Program-made: the position numbers and the translations under genes
Part shown: positions 1-10,420 of the stretch, in pieces
Layout: the number at the start of each line of letters is the position of its first letter
Position numbering within the stretch: the first letter of the stretch is position 1
The notes under the pieces: model-generated
What the model saw: only the letters and a program-made list of their open reading frames with translations
Told to the model about the DNA's origin: nothing
Databases searched by the model: none
NCBI GenBank assembly: GCA_965153355.1
Contig: OZ231126.1
Coordinates: forward strand, 101,556,001-101,620,000
Length of the DNA stretch: 64,000 bases
DNA from: Flaccisagitta enflata
Taxonomy: Eukaryota > Chaetognatha > Sagittoidea > Aphragmophora
Reading direction: 5' to 3'

Positions 1-412
1 AGCGATCAATCGCTTCTACATCCCCATGCCCATTGGGTAATTTTTCATTTCAATTGGGGTAAACTCTTTTGTGACAAGTCCCTCTCATGTCAACAAGGCC
101 AAATTCACGGTTACCGTGTTTTTCTATTTAGCGCCCCCCTCCAATTAGCCCCCCCCCCGCTTTTTTTCTAAGTCTTACACTTTTAAGAAGAGATATGGAC
201 AGAAATAGTGAATGAAATAATGGAATAACACAACACAATGAGCCATTTTCATTGACTTTCAAACAGATAAATGAAATAAAAATCTTCATTTTTAGTAAAG
301 TTTAGCATTTTGATAACTGTTAATGAAAAAAATGGACTGAATGACAGTTCATTTTCCATTCAAAAGGGGGCGCTAATTAGAGGGTTAAAAAAACAAAGTC
401 ATATTTCAATTT
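1..412. other. AT-rich sequence, no gene seen
   Basis: No open frame, RNA gene or repeat end is recognised. The stretch is AT-rich with short C and G runs near 150 and 365. Confidence 0.5.
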
Positions 413-480
413 CAAAAGTTACCGACCAACCGACCGACCACGGGACATAGCAGGTTGGAGTCGCTTGCACGCGACTTAAA
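413..480 (-). repeat. HDE fragment, hairpin end
   Basis: A GACC-rich tract is followed by ATAGCAGGTTGGAGTCGC and GCGACTTAAAAA. This is the hairpin end of the dispersed HDE family in reverse orientation. The rest of the element is missing. Confidence 0.6.
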
Positions 481-624
481 AACTGAAATGATGCTGAAAT
501 GAAAGAGATCTGTTTATTACAGACATGATGTATTGGCAATAATAATAATCTTCTAATAACTAAGATTTGCGCATCCCTTAACTTTAGGCCTAAGATCCGT
601 TACTGTTGGATGTATAACTGCATG

Positions 625-745
625 TTTTAGTTGCGGACACGCAACTCTATGAGAGGCTTTGTCCGTTTGTCGGTCCATCGGTCCATTGGTCCGTCCATAC
701 GTCTGTCCATGGTGATTGAGCATGGGGTGGGGGAGGGTATGGATG
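625..745 (+). repeat. HDE copy, 5' part
   Basis: It starts TTTTAG and has the terminal hairpin AGTTGCG GACA CGCAACT at 629-646, then CTATGAGAGGCTTTGTCC and a GGTCC/GTCC tetranucleotide tract. The 3' part (CCCCTGCCCACC...GGCCTTG) is not found directly downstream. Confidence 0.7.
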
Positions 746-1355
746 GGGGCTGTATGACGCACTGAAGATTAAACCGGAAGAACTTACCCAGACGACATAG
801 TAACCATTTCCATCACTGATTTTGCTTCAGTCAATATATCTATCATTTTTTTCCAACCTTGAAATGTTATGTTTTGAAGGATCTCCATTTTGTAATCGCT
901 AAATGAGGTAAATGCCAAATGATTGAGAAAAATTCGATAATAAAGTGCCGAAAAAAAGAAGAAATTATTTACAATCATCTCATTTATGCATAGACAGAAT
1001 TACAAATATGCATAGAAAATCAAAAGATCGGCAGGCCAAGAACATAGCTTGCTCAGTACATGATTTAGGGATCGCGCCATGTTCTTATTTTGTTGATATT
1101 TTGACTATTTATGCAAATTTGTAATCCGTGTAATCATGCATAGAATGAGAATGAACACTTTCTATGCTTTTCGACTATTTTTCAACCATAAAATTAGAAG
1201 TTTAGAGGTCAAAACTGGCATGGGAAAGTTTATCCATGCTAAATGTATCGATTCATAACTTTATTGAAAACACCCAAGAGAAAAAATTTCAACTAATTTC
1301 ATTTTATAAGAATCATGATTCATTGGGCATGGGTAGCAAATTCTATGCTAATTTT
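746..1355. other. AT-rich spacer, nothing recognised
   Basis: Low-GC sequence with short frames only. ATGCATA-type words recur at about 985, 1010 and 1137, but no gene or repeat boundary can be defined. Confidence 0.4.
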
Positions 1356-1440
1356 CAGTGCGACGTATGCCCCTGCCCACCCGTCCGCAATGATATTGTG
1401 ACCTCACGTCGCTTGTTTTTCTCTGCCTTAAATTTCTTCG
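1356..1440 (+). repeat. HDE tail fragment
   Basis: The GCCCCTGCCCACCCGTCCGC core with a following TGATATTGTGACCTCACG matches the tail of other copies (compare 28880-28920, 32590-32630 and 33620-33680). It ends just before the splice acceptor of the next exon. Confidence 0.55.
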
Positions 1441-1451
1441 CGTCGACACAG

Positions 1452-1827
1452 GCAAGGACGCCAAATTGGTGTATTCCATCTTGTTGCAATGCGAGGAAGT
1501 GGCGCGTCATTCTCGCTTCTTTCGGTTGACGGTGGCGCGGGAGACGTCGTTGGTCAAGTTGTGGGCGGAAGCCGTCATCAAACTCGTGCACCTCATCGCC
1601 GAAGTCGACGTCGACGCCGCCGACGTTCCTTACAGCAACCGGGCGTACGAGAATCTGCAGCAAGTGTTGCAGCAATTGGAGGAAGTGATGACGCCGACGA
1701 CGCCAATGTTGACGCCGGGATTGAAGAAGGAGGCCACGATGGATAAGAGGAAGCTGACTTTCTCGCGGCCCCAAGGAATTCGAGAGGATTTCTTGTTATT
1801 GATGCTAAGATTGGTTTCGCTTATAAG
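1452..1827 (+). CDS. Candidate internal coding exon A, unknown protein
   Basis: The frame is open through the exon, flanked by an acceptor (GTCGACACAG before 1452) and a strong donor (AAG then GTAAGTG at 1828). It is clearly richer in G+C than its surroundings. About 124 codons encode a leucine-rich, probably helical segment with KLVYSILLQCEEVARHSRFF, then KLWAEAVIKLVHLIAEVDVD, then a TPTTPMLTPG linker and a basic stretch, then REDFLLLMLRLVSLIR. No family is recognised. An HDE tail lies right next to the acceptor. The exon starts after two bases of a codon are supplied locally and ends with two bases of the next codon (phase 2), which fits exon B. The upstream exon must lie left of the window. 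Confidence 0.5.
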
Positions 1828-1924
1828 GTAAGTGGATCAATGAAGATAATCCAAGATGCAGGACAACCAGACAGGGTCAACATTTCGCCAGGAAAACATG
1901 TTCATTTAATGTTCCATTGATTGG

Positions 1925-2035
1925 CCCGCCCGCCCATTGGTCCGTAGTCCGCAGCACCCGAGTCAAAAAGTAAAAAACGCCCCCTTCCTGTCCGCAATTA
2001 TGTTGTAACCCGGAGATACTCAATGTTTTTTCTAA
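1925..2035 (+). repeat. Degenerate HDE remnant
   Basis: GGCCCGCCCGCCCATTGGTC, then GAGTCAAAAAGTAAAAAACG, then CTGTCCGCAATTATGTTGTA. These are the ordered landmarks of the HDE body and tail with the hairpin end lost. Confidence 0.5.
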
Positions 2036-2364
2036 TCCAATCCAGCATAAATTTTTACGGATAGATCATCGCCTGACCCCTTGAAACTCCATGAAACCTC
2101 GCTGCAATTTTCATTTTCAAAGAAAATGATCTTTGGAGCTTTTAGGGCCTCATTATCTGGTGCTAGGGAATGACTATAACCAGAGTATAAGGCTGGAGTA
2201 CATCTCCGTTTGAAAAAAACTGCTTCCTGAAGTGTCTAGGAGTCACGACAATAAATCACCACCAATCTAGATGTTCTTAGTTTTGTTTGACGGAGATTCG
2301 ATTTCTTCTGTGGCTTTCTCAGTAGCCAAAAATTTCTAACCTAAGGGGCCCTAAGGGCTAAAAG

Positions 2365-2615
2365 CTAAGAGATTTTTTTTGAAAAATAAGTGGGGTTCAA
2401 TAGATTGGAAATGACCTAATTCGCCTAGATCCAAAATCTTGAAAGTTGACTTTTTCAAAAAAACTTTGAAATTTTTGTTTGACTTTCAGGAGCCTTAGAA
2501 AAAAATCATAAAATTGTTTTGAAAAATGGCAGCATAAAAGTGGGTGCAATCGATGGGAAATGACTTAATTCGCCTAGATCCAATACCCTGAAAAATATTT
2601 TTTTTTTCAAAAACT
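2365..2615 (+). repeat. Two tandem degenerate repeats, also inverted at 22.9 kb
   Basis: TTCGCCTAGATCC, preceded by a short GGAAATGAC word and followed by a run of T and A, occurs at about 2409 and 2569. A reverse-complement copy is at 22885-23030. No coding potential is seen. Confidence 0.65.
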
Positions 2616-3852
2616 TGAAATTTGTATTGGGGGCAAGTTCAGTCAGAGAATGGAGAAAAACACTGTCGGTTTTTCTTTTTTCTCGTCATATATAAAAATC
2701 GCTGTAATTTCTAAAATATGATGCGCTGTAATTGGCTGTAATTTCTAAAATATGATGCGATTGCCTTGAAATTTTGAATACAAGCTCACGTCATGCTTCT
2801 CGACGTTTGAGCCAGAAATAATGATTGTGAACTGTCGTGTAGTTGCATGCACTTCTTTGCCTACTGGTGCATCGGCCGGGAAAGACATTAAGTCTTCGCG
2901 CGTTCCCATGCCGCTACCGCGTGGCTCTCCTGCAAGATTCTGTGACTTTATTTCATTGAGATTACCGATCGAATGTTTTCTTCCATTGAATTTGGGTGCA
3001 GTATAGCAAGGAAGGCTCGGCGCCGGTTGGCAAGTAGTGGCAGTACTACGAAAAAAGGTGGGAAAGGAATAGTTAGAATGTGGGTTTGAGATATGTGGGT
3101 TTGAGATCGGGATTGAGCCCACTATTCGGTTACTCGGCCTTTCTGATACTGGAAACTTCCGCCCAGTTTTAGGGACAACGTCATTCCTAGGCCTAAAGAC
3201 ACAAAGTTGTTGAAGCGTGTGTCCAATTAAGACTTAGACTCGAGTTTGAAGAAGAAACCATAAGGTTGTTTTGTTCAATTTGCCCGTTCTAGATTAAAGA
3301 TTGGAAGTGAAGCTCAGAAAAGCGTCTTTTATCTCCATATCGCGCATTTGCTTGTATCCTCGTCTCACACGTTTTATCATTAGGATTTCGCTGGTGATCG
3401 CTCATTTTAACTAGGAACAGATTCTTGTTTTTCTTTTGTCGTCTTGATGAGTCAAGAGATAAGTCTCCATTTCCATTAGGCTTTTTGAGCCTATTTGTAT
3501 GTACAGTAAATATCAAGCTGTAGCCGTTTTACCATTGTACACATTTCTGTAGATAATCAGGTGGCAATCACGGGTGTTATTTTTTCAGTTCTTTCAGTGG
3601 AGCTACAGACCTACAGTTAAAGAAACTGTTGATATCAGGGAGCGCCCTCCGGTGGAATTGGTTGTCTTCTTGGATTGATCCAAGAACGTGCCTACTTCGG
3701 GGGTGCGCCCCCTCAAAATTAGGTTTTTTCTTCATCCTTGAAGTTTTATACACCCAGTTTGAATTTTTAGTGTGACATTGTCTGCTTGATTTTAGCCCTA
3801 AATTTTCCTCTCCCCGCTTTTGCCATTTTTGCAATCCTAACACTCGGTCATA
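2616..3852. other. No gene recognised
   Basis: A more G+C-rich patch at 2820-3010 is open on both strands but has no family signature and no paired splice sites that can be defended. The rest is AT-rich. Positions 3560-3852 could be the 5' untranslated region of the next frame. Confidence 0.35.
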
Positions 3853-4320
3853 ATGGGCGACAATGACGCTGCTATGCGAGATGTTGCCGCAGTACTAGTT
3901 CAACTTCGTGCTCTCCAGGGTGGAAATGGGCAGAATCATATCCCAACAGTCAGAGAAATAGGTGATTCAATTACGGTAGATGCGACAGACGCCGAGGTTC
4001 CCAATCGCACATTCATGGCAGAAACAAGGTATCCATCTGCGGTCAGATTACCCACGCAGTTTTGTTACAGGACAGCAGCAGGTTGTACCATTCAGACCAG
4101 CGCCGGAGTCGATCAGGTGGAGCGAAATTTGGTTACAATTGAAGAACTGAAAAAGGGTCAGGCAGAACTGGAGGAAAACTTCTTGTCTTTCCAGCAACTG
4201 GTTGAGAAAGAATCCCGCAAATTTCGCTCCTACGTGGAAAGAAGGTTTGATCGTTTGGAGGCACTAATTTTGAATTGGCATCAGTACGAGCCGGTCAAAG
4301 AGGACGAGTTGGTTAAGTAA
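3853..4320 (+). CDS. 155-codon hypothetical protein, C-terminal coiled coil
   Basis: ATG at 3853 to a tandem stop (TAA TAA) at 4318. The first third is an acidic, alanine-rich start (MGDNDAAMRDVAAVLVQLRA). The last third (about residues 90-150) is highly charged with heptad-like spacing (VERNLVTIEELKKGQAELEE), a probable coiled coil. There is no signal peptide or membrane segment. It is the longest unexplained frame in the first 12 kb, and its codon use looks like coding sequence rather than repeat. It could be a small host gene, an exon, or the first ORF of an unrecognised retroelement. No family is recognised. Confidence 0.4.
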   Translation: MGDNDAAMRDVAAVLVQLRALQGGNGQNHIPTVREIGDSITVDATDAEVPNRTFMAETRYPSAVRLPTQFCYRTAAGCTIQTSAGVDQVERNLVTIEELKKGQAELEENFLSFQQLVEKESRKFRSYVERRFDRLEALILNWHQYEPVKEDELVK

Positions 4321-4692
4321 TAAGTTGGATTATACGCCTGTTGTATATAATTGTACATAAAAAGTCGACTTGATTTTTTTTCTCTCCCCTTTTGTCTGGC
4401 GCCTTCCTTCCCCTTGTTGCCTGATGCTTTGTCTAGCGTAACCAGTTTGTTCCAGTTGATTTCATTTTGCGAAAAAAATCTGTCATGGTCAATTCAAGAT
4501 TTAAGTATCATTTTAGATTCACACTTTTCATTTGAATCGGAAGATCGGAGTGACAGCCTTCTTGGTCGTCATGGTCAACATCCTGCGGCTTTTGGCCATT
4601 TATGGTTGTAGTCCGCCATGATGCCGACCGCCGTTGTCCGCTACAATTGTTAAGACAATAGTATAAGTTTATATGTTTCGTATGAATATGAT

Positions 4693-4905
4693 ACCAAAAA
4701 TTGACAAAAGGCGGGTTGTTTATTCATCGGGTTTGTTCAGTGACCGATTTACCGTGGTTAGTAACCCTTGGCACGATTCGTAAAAAATGGGAAATACATT
4801 TACAAACAGACCATCGTCCAATTCTTTTTCATTCCACCTCAAAATTGTGTGCTGAATGCCGGAAAACCGTCGCGAAATATTTTTAGCTGTAATATTTTCG
4901 TCCAT
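4693..4905 (+). repeat. Dispersed repeat, arm 1 of an inverted pair
   Basis: The segment ending in GCCGGAAAACCGTCGCGAAA and then TATTTTTAGCTGTAATATTT is found reverse-complemented at 8970-9140. Both copies share a short open peptide ending AECRKTVAKYF before a stop, but the second copy carries in-frame stops. Confidence 0.75.
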
Positions 4906-5559
4906 CGCCCTCTCCACCCAAGATATTGAAGATGCAAATCAGTTTTGAGCTTAAAGGAGTCACTCTGATGATTAATGTCTGTGGAGACCCTTAAAATTGA
5001 TATTAATGTATAAAATAATTAGCTTTTGAACAATTTGGTTGTTTGGTCTGACAATTTCCAGTCCCTACTGGAGGGTATGCTGGAATGGGTCGTCAACTGC
5101 ATCTTCTTTGCTCTTGAAGGCGCCTTGTCAGATTCTTTTTTTTTTTGCATGAAAGTGATATAGTTCCATGGATCGGTATCTGTCTGTATGTTGTAATTGA
5201 CTGGATGAGCGCTTCAGATAATCGGTATGCTCCAGCACCTCGTCAACCGCTTCTTACAGGGTAATAAAAGAGATCTTGTCCTTAAATCAGCTTTCCAGAC
5301 CTCATATCTGCTTTCGAGACCTCCAGGCTTCAAATCAGCTTCCAATACCTCAAATCTGCCCTTTAGGCCTCAAGCCTGACGCCTGACCTCAAAACTGCTC
5401 TTCAGGCCAAACCAGTTGCTCAAGGGCAATATGTGGTCAGCAATACCCCTTACCACTGCTTTTCATGATTGTGAATCTGAGTGGGGGTAGCAGGGAAGCG
5501 GCCCATCCATCCATCAATGAACTGAGGGCTGAGGGGGCAAATTTGAAGCCTGAGAAGGT
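4906..5559. other. Spacer and FME-related minisatellite
   Basis: Positions 5280-5410 hold degenerate CCTCAAATCTGCC / AGGCCTCAAGCCTG units typical of the FME interior. Positions 5405-5525 resemble a decayed FME left end (GGTCAGCAATACCCC, then GGTAGCAGGGAAGCGGCCC). No gene is seen. Confidence 0.5.
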
Positions 5560-6085
5560 TTTTTGGGCAGCGGCCCCAAGGGGGACAAAGTCCTGTAGAA
5601 CACAGGGGGAATCTGTCCATCCGTCTATATGTGCGTCTGTCTATCCGTACGTCCGTCCCTCCCCCCCTTTGCCTCATCTTCAGGGCTTCGTCTCCTTTGG
5701 GGCCTATTCTGACCCAAATTCTGCAAAATAGCCCAAATCCTAGCATAATGGCTCAAGTTCAAGCAAAATGGCCCAAATCTAGCTAGTAAACCCCAATTTT
5801 GGCCTGAGGTCCATCATTTTGGCCCCTTAGACCTATGTTGTGGCCTTTGATACCTAGATTCTGACCAGATTTGAGCCATTTTGCTAGTTTTTGGGCCATT
5901 TTGCTTAGATTTGGGCCATTTTGCTTAGATTTGTTCCATATTGCTGATGGAGGGACAGATGGACAGATTTCCTCTGTGTTCTACAGGACATCGTCCCCTT
6001 TGGGGCCGCTGCCCTGCTCCCCCTCAACTTAGATCACATGCTACTCAAGCAGGGCTTGGGTACCGCTGACCATTTACTGCCTTTG
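5560..6085. repeat. FME copy, inverted ends complete
   Basis: The left end GGGCAGCGGCCCC...CCTGTAGAACACAGGGGGA (5567-5612) is mirrored by CCTCTGTGTTCTACAGG...GGGGCCGCTGCCCTGC (5971-6018). Between them are repeats of a GGCCCAAATC / ATTTGGGCCATTTTGC unit. The outer right arm, GCAGGGCTTGGGTACCGC, ends near 6070. Confidence 0.75.
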
Positions 6086-6486
6086 GGTTGATTTGAAGCC
6101 TGAGTGGGCTCATTTGAGACCCAAGGCCTGATTTGAGGTCTGTTAGGGCTGATTTGAGGTCTGTGAGGGTTGATTTGAGTCCTGTGAAGACTGAGTTGAG
6201 GTATAAGAGGTCTGAGAGGGCTGACTTGAGGCCCTAGAGACCTGATTTGAGGCCTTATAGGTCTGATTTGAGGCCTGAAAGGCTTAATTTGAGGTCTGAG
6301 TTGCCATAGGGGGGGACAATCAAATTGAAGAACAATCAGATGAACGAACACACATCCCCACATCCCCCTGTGTTCTACAGGACTTTGTCCCCTTTGCTGC
6401 TGCTGCCCAAAAAAGGGGACCAACCAACTAACCAGCTGATGGACAGACATAGCAGGTTGTAGAGTCACGTAGCATGCGACTAAAAA
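6086..6486. repeat. FME half copy joined to an HDE end
   Basis: A run of GATTTGAGGCCTG / GAGGTCTGTGAGGG minisatellite units (6085-6300) is followed by an FME right end (CCCTGTGTTCTACAGGAC, 6364-6381) and then an HDE hairpin end (GAGTCACGTAGCATGCGACT, 6461-6480). Confidence 0.65.
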
Positions 6487-7075
6487 ACAAGTCCTCAAAT
6501 CAGCCCTCCAGGCCTCAAATCAGCTTTCAAGACCTCAAATCTGCCCTTTGAGCCTCAGGCCTGCGGCCTGATCATAAATCTACTCTTGCCCAAAATAGTC
6601 AGGCCAAAATAGTCGCAAAAGCGTTAGATGGTCAGCGGTACCTGTGCCCTGCCTTAGTAGGCTGTGGTTGAAGTTGAAGGAGAGCAGGGCAGCGGCCCCA
6701 AAGGGGTCAAAACCTATCTTTCACACAGAAATTTTCTCCTCTTCCTCCTCCTCTGTCCTCCCCACCTCCAGGCCCATATCTCAGCCTCGAGGCCCAAATC
6801 CCAGTCTTGAGGCCCAAATCCCTCAAAGCCAGAATTTGGGCCCCAAAGAAGAATTTTGGCTTTAGGATGGGATTTGGGCCTTGAAATTGGGATTTGGACC
6901 TCAAGACTGGGATGTGGGCCTCAAGACTGGGATTTGGGCCTTGAGGCTGGATATGGGCTTCTAGGCTGAGATAGGCCTGGAGATGGGGGGTACGGAGAAA
7001 GGAAGGAGGAGGAGGAGAAAATTCCCCTGTGTGAAAGCTTATAGTCATCGACTCTGGGGCCGCTGCCAAAAATGA
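6487..7075. repeat. FME copy, subfamily with CTTTCACACA ends
   Basis: The left arm, GGTCAGCGGTACC...GCAGGGCAGCGGCCCC...TCTTTCACACAGAAA (6632-6732), is mirrored by CCTGTGTGAAAGC...GGGGCCGCTGCC (7026-7066). The interior is a minisatellite of GAGGCCCAAATCCCAG and its complement, which switches strand near 6835. Confidence 0.75.
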
Positions 7076-7155
7076 CCAACCACCAACTAATTGGACAGAC
7101 GGACAGATGGACAGACATAGCAGGTTGTAGAGTCACGTAACCTTAGTAAAAAAAA
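7076..7155 (-). repeat. HDE hairpin-end fragment
   Basis: GGACAGAC repeats followed by ATAGCAGGTTGTAGAGTCAC. The final hairpin arm is decayed. Confidence 0.55.
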
Positions 7156-7920
7156 GAATAAGAACGCATACACACTATACATGGCTAGTCAATTTATGTG
7201 CGGGAGAGCAGGGGCAGTATTAAGGCATTTGGACAGGAGCCTTGAGGCCTAAGTCTAAAAAACCGCCAAGTGCAATGTGATGGACTAACGGATGGATAGA
7301 CTGACAGACCGATGGACCAACAAATCAAGGTGTAAACAACAAATCAATTGTGTAAACGCTGCCAAAAAATGCAATGATTAGCATGCAACATTCTGGTCTC
7401 ATTTCAGAATGGCAACTAGGCATATATGCAGTACGCGTGTCAGGGTGCCAAAAACAGGCAAAACTGGCTTTCTCCCACCTTCATCTTTTTCCTTAGCAAA
7501 AATCCTGTCAAACAAGCCGTCGCGCGACCTTCAATTCGATCGGGAACCATCGTTAGGGAGAGGTTGAATTAGCATTGGAATCAATATTTTTATCATGCAA
7601 ATTTTGCCTCCACCATAGATTTCTATGGAAACTTCATGGTGACCCTAACGATAGGTTTCCGATCGATTTGAAATTTGCACGACGGCTCATTTCATAGAAT
7701 AAAATCACAGAAAGAAGATTATGGCGGGGGGAAGCCAACTTTGGCCTATTCCAGCACTCTGACATGCGTAATATGCAGGCCTGAAAATAGTGTCTAGTAC
7801 GCAGCTAGAAAAAGGCCGGATGCAGGGGTCATTAGACCACTTGGGCATGAGCAGAGAGGGCAAAGAATAAAAATCATAAAAAGATGTAAAATGTGATCAG
7901 CGTAGCATGCAACTAAAAAG
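7156..7920. other. HDE remnants and unassigned sequence
   Basis: Tail-type words (GGGAGAGCAGGGGCAGTATT at about 7203; TGGACAGGAGC at about 7231) and a GACGGAC-like tract to 7320 mark a decayed HDE. A second decayed copy lies at 7795-7920. Nothing is recognised in 7330-7790. Confidence 0.45.
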
Positions 7921-8060
7921 TGCCATGTTCTGGTTTTTGGGCTGCGGCTCCAAAGGGGACAAAGTCTTGTGGAACACTGTGGAACACAGGGGGAATATTG
8001 TTTGTCTGTCAGTTTGTCCGTCTGTCCCACCCCATCAGGCCTCTTACCCTGCAATCAAAA
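7921..8060 (+). repeat. FME left end only
   Basis: GGGCTGCGGCTCCAAAGGGG, then GTCTTGTGGAACACTGTGGA with a small duplication of GTGGAACAC, then ACAGGGGGAATATTG. No matching right end follows. Confidence 0.6.
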
Positions 8061-8074
8061 GCAACTGATACCAG

Positions 8075-8268
8075 AACAGGCCAGATACACGACTGCAGTA
8101 CGCGTGTGGGTGGGCAGGAGCCATATTTAGGTCACCAGACCATTTGGGCAGGAGCGGTGACATAAAAAATGAAATCATAAAAAAAGTAAAGTGTGACGGA
8201 CAACCGACGGACCAGCGGACCCAACGACGGACGGAGCGGGTTGTAGAGTCCCGTGCACGCGACTAAAA
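8075..8268 (-). repeat. HDE copy, near full length
   Basis: It starts AACAGGCCAGATACACGACT, continues GTGTGGGTGGGCAGGAGCCA, TGGGCAGGAGCGGTGA, AAAGTAAAGTGTGACGG, a GACGGACC tract, and ends TAGAGTCCCGTGCACGCGAC TAAAAA. Confidence 0.75.
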
Positions 8269-8960
8269 ACCTTCATGGTGCCTAAGGTATTCATTTTGAG
8301 AAATTTGGTCTGATTTTGTCTGAAAGCACATAACCTATCATTTGTTTTTGCAAAATTTCAAAGCACTGGCTTAAGCAATTTAGCTTCCATCTAGATTTTA
8401 AATTTGATAAACTTTTTTAGAATTTTTACTCCAAAATCGCGTTTTTGATTAACTTTACATCAATATATCCTTTGAATTTTAAATGGATTGACTAGAAACC
8501 CTCAGATTGTTCATGATTGGGAGGTAATTGACCCTTTTTTTGCAAAATTTTTGATTTCTTAATATTTTTGTGGAGATTCAGAATGTGAATGACAAGTGAT
8601 GTGACACAAAACCTGCTCAAACAGAAACAATCCATTTATACTTATATAGGGGCCATTTATTACTACCCCTGCCCACCAGCACACAATTTGGATAGCCATG
8701 TATATTGCCAGATCTGCTGAAAAAAAACAGAAGGCACTCATGATTTTGGTCATATTTTACCATTTTGGCCATTTTGGGCCCTTAAGAGGCCCCTGAAGGA
8801 CCCTTCACGGGCCCTCAACCTGAATATATCCATGATCCATCTTTCATTTTTAAATATCTTTCAAACAAGACCAACACCAAGTCTTTTTTTTCCAACCAGT
8901 TTAAAAATAATAAAGAAAACAATTATTTTCCTATTTCTATCATCAAGAAGGCTGTAAAGA
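8269..8960. other. AT-rich spacer, no gene
   Basis: Long A and T runs with stops in all frames. Positions 8760-8815 carry GGGCCC-rich words (GGCCATTTTGGGCCC) like those in other repeats, but no element can be bounded. Confidence 0.4.
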
Positions 8961-9160
8961 TCAGCAGACTGACGAAAATATTACAGCTAAAAATATTTCG
9001 CGACGGTTTTCCGGCATTCAGCTCACAATTTTGGGTTGGAATGACCAAGAATTGGACGATGGTATGTTTGTATATGTACTTCCCATTAATTACGAATCGT
9101 GTTGGGAATGTGATAAACCGAGTGGTCTCTGTTTCCATGTTGTAATCGTCGTTGTTGGAA
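8961..9160 (-). repeat. Dispersed repeat, arm 2 of an inverted pair
   Basis: Reverse complement of 4740-4905. The shared core includes TTTCGCGACGGTTTTCCGGC. The arms are about 4.1 kb apart and diverged by substitutions, so this is probably two insertions of one family rather than a recent palindrome. Confidence 0.7.
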
Positions 9161-9684
9161 AGATATCTCCGGGGTTTAGCATTCGGTGGAAACATTGACA
9201 TTGGAATCAATTGTTGAAGAAAGTCGCAATAAGGTTTGGTCTGAGCTGGCGTTGTTCTTATTGTGCTGGCGTTCTTATTGTGCTGGCATTGTTCTTAATG
9301 TGCAGTTGGTGGATTAACGTGATGTTTGTACTCGGGGTACCTTGTCAAGGGGGTGGGGGAGGCGATGTAGAGACCGCGCGAGACGAAATGAAACGATTCG
9401 ATGGCCGTTGCCGTTGCTCTTTTGTTTTCTCCCTGCCATATTTTTATTGTTGCGCAGACATTTGTTCAACGTTGCCCGTACGCGCATGCTCTGTTGTCTA
9501 GACGCTGATTGCTGATTGGCTAATGACGCTCTCTCACCTTATCGAATCACGACAAGACTACCGGTCCAGTATTTGCTTACCTTTACCTTTGGTTTTTCTC
9601 GGTCGTTAGTCGCCTACCTCTTGGACAATTAAGACGTCTCTTCTTATGACATTTTATGTGACATTTTTATGATCCAGCGAACAT
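9161..9684. other. G+C-richer unique sequence, function unknown
   Basis: A short open frame at 9211-9501 is not convincing. GATTGGCTAATG at 9514-9525 holds an inverted CCAAT box and the stretch is richer in CG dinucleotides than its neighbours, so a promoter is possible, but no transcript can be attached to it. Confidence 0.25.
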
Positions 9685-10252
9685 CCATGAAATGGAAGGA
9701 CGTGAATAAATAGGTGAAACAAGTCATCCAAGGATCGCACATGGTCAGCGGTACCCGATGCCCTGCTTGGAGTGATTAGCTGAAGAAGTGGAGTAAGAGC
9801 AGGGCAGCGGCCCCAAAGGGCCGATGTCCTGTAGGACACAGGGGTGAATTTCCATACGTCTTGAGAGGGCGTATTTGGGGTAATTTTCCGTAATATTCAT
9901 TGGAAATCTTGCATTTTTTTCAATTTTTGGTCAATTTGCCATGTTATTTAATGGGAATTTGAGGCATGACAGGCTGAGTTTAAGGCTCAAGAGGCTGGAT
10001 TTGAGGCTTGAGAGGTGGGATTCTAGGCCTGAAAGGCTGGATTTGAGGCCTGAAAGGCTGGATTTGAGGCCTGAGAGGCCAGATTTGAGGCCTTTGAGGC
10101 CAGATTTGAGGCCTGAGAGGCTCATTTGAAGCCTGAGAGGCTGGATTTGAGGCCTGAGAGGCTTGAGAAGCTTCAGGGGGATTACGTACGGACGGAAGGA
10201 CGTGGAAATTCACCCCTGTGTCCTACAGGACATCGGCTTTGGGGCGCTGCCC
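9685..10252. repeat. FME copy, inverted ends complete
   Basis: The left arm AAGTCATCCAAGGATCGC, GGTCAGCGGTACCCGATGCC, GAGCAGGGCAGCGGCCCCAA, CCTGTAGGACACAGGGGTGA is mirrored by CACCCCTGTGTCCTACAGGA and GGGGCGCTGCCC. The interior 9960-10175 is a regular minisatellite of GGATTTGAGGCCTGAGAGGC (about 22 bp). Confidence 0.8.
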
Positions 10253-10420
10253 AATAAAAGGAAATAAAACTCTCGGAAATGAAATAAAACAATACTACAA
10301 ACAGTGAAAAGACTCCAGTAATACAAACATTTAGCCAGAGGAGGCTTGAAGGATATGGCGGTTTTTGTGTCTCTTTTTGGTGTCTCTTTTGGACATCCAG
10401 CGTGTTTGTTGACTAATTAA

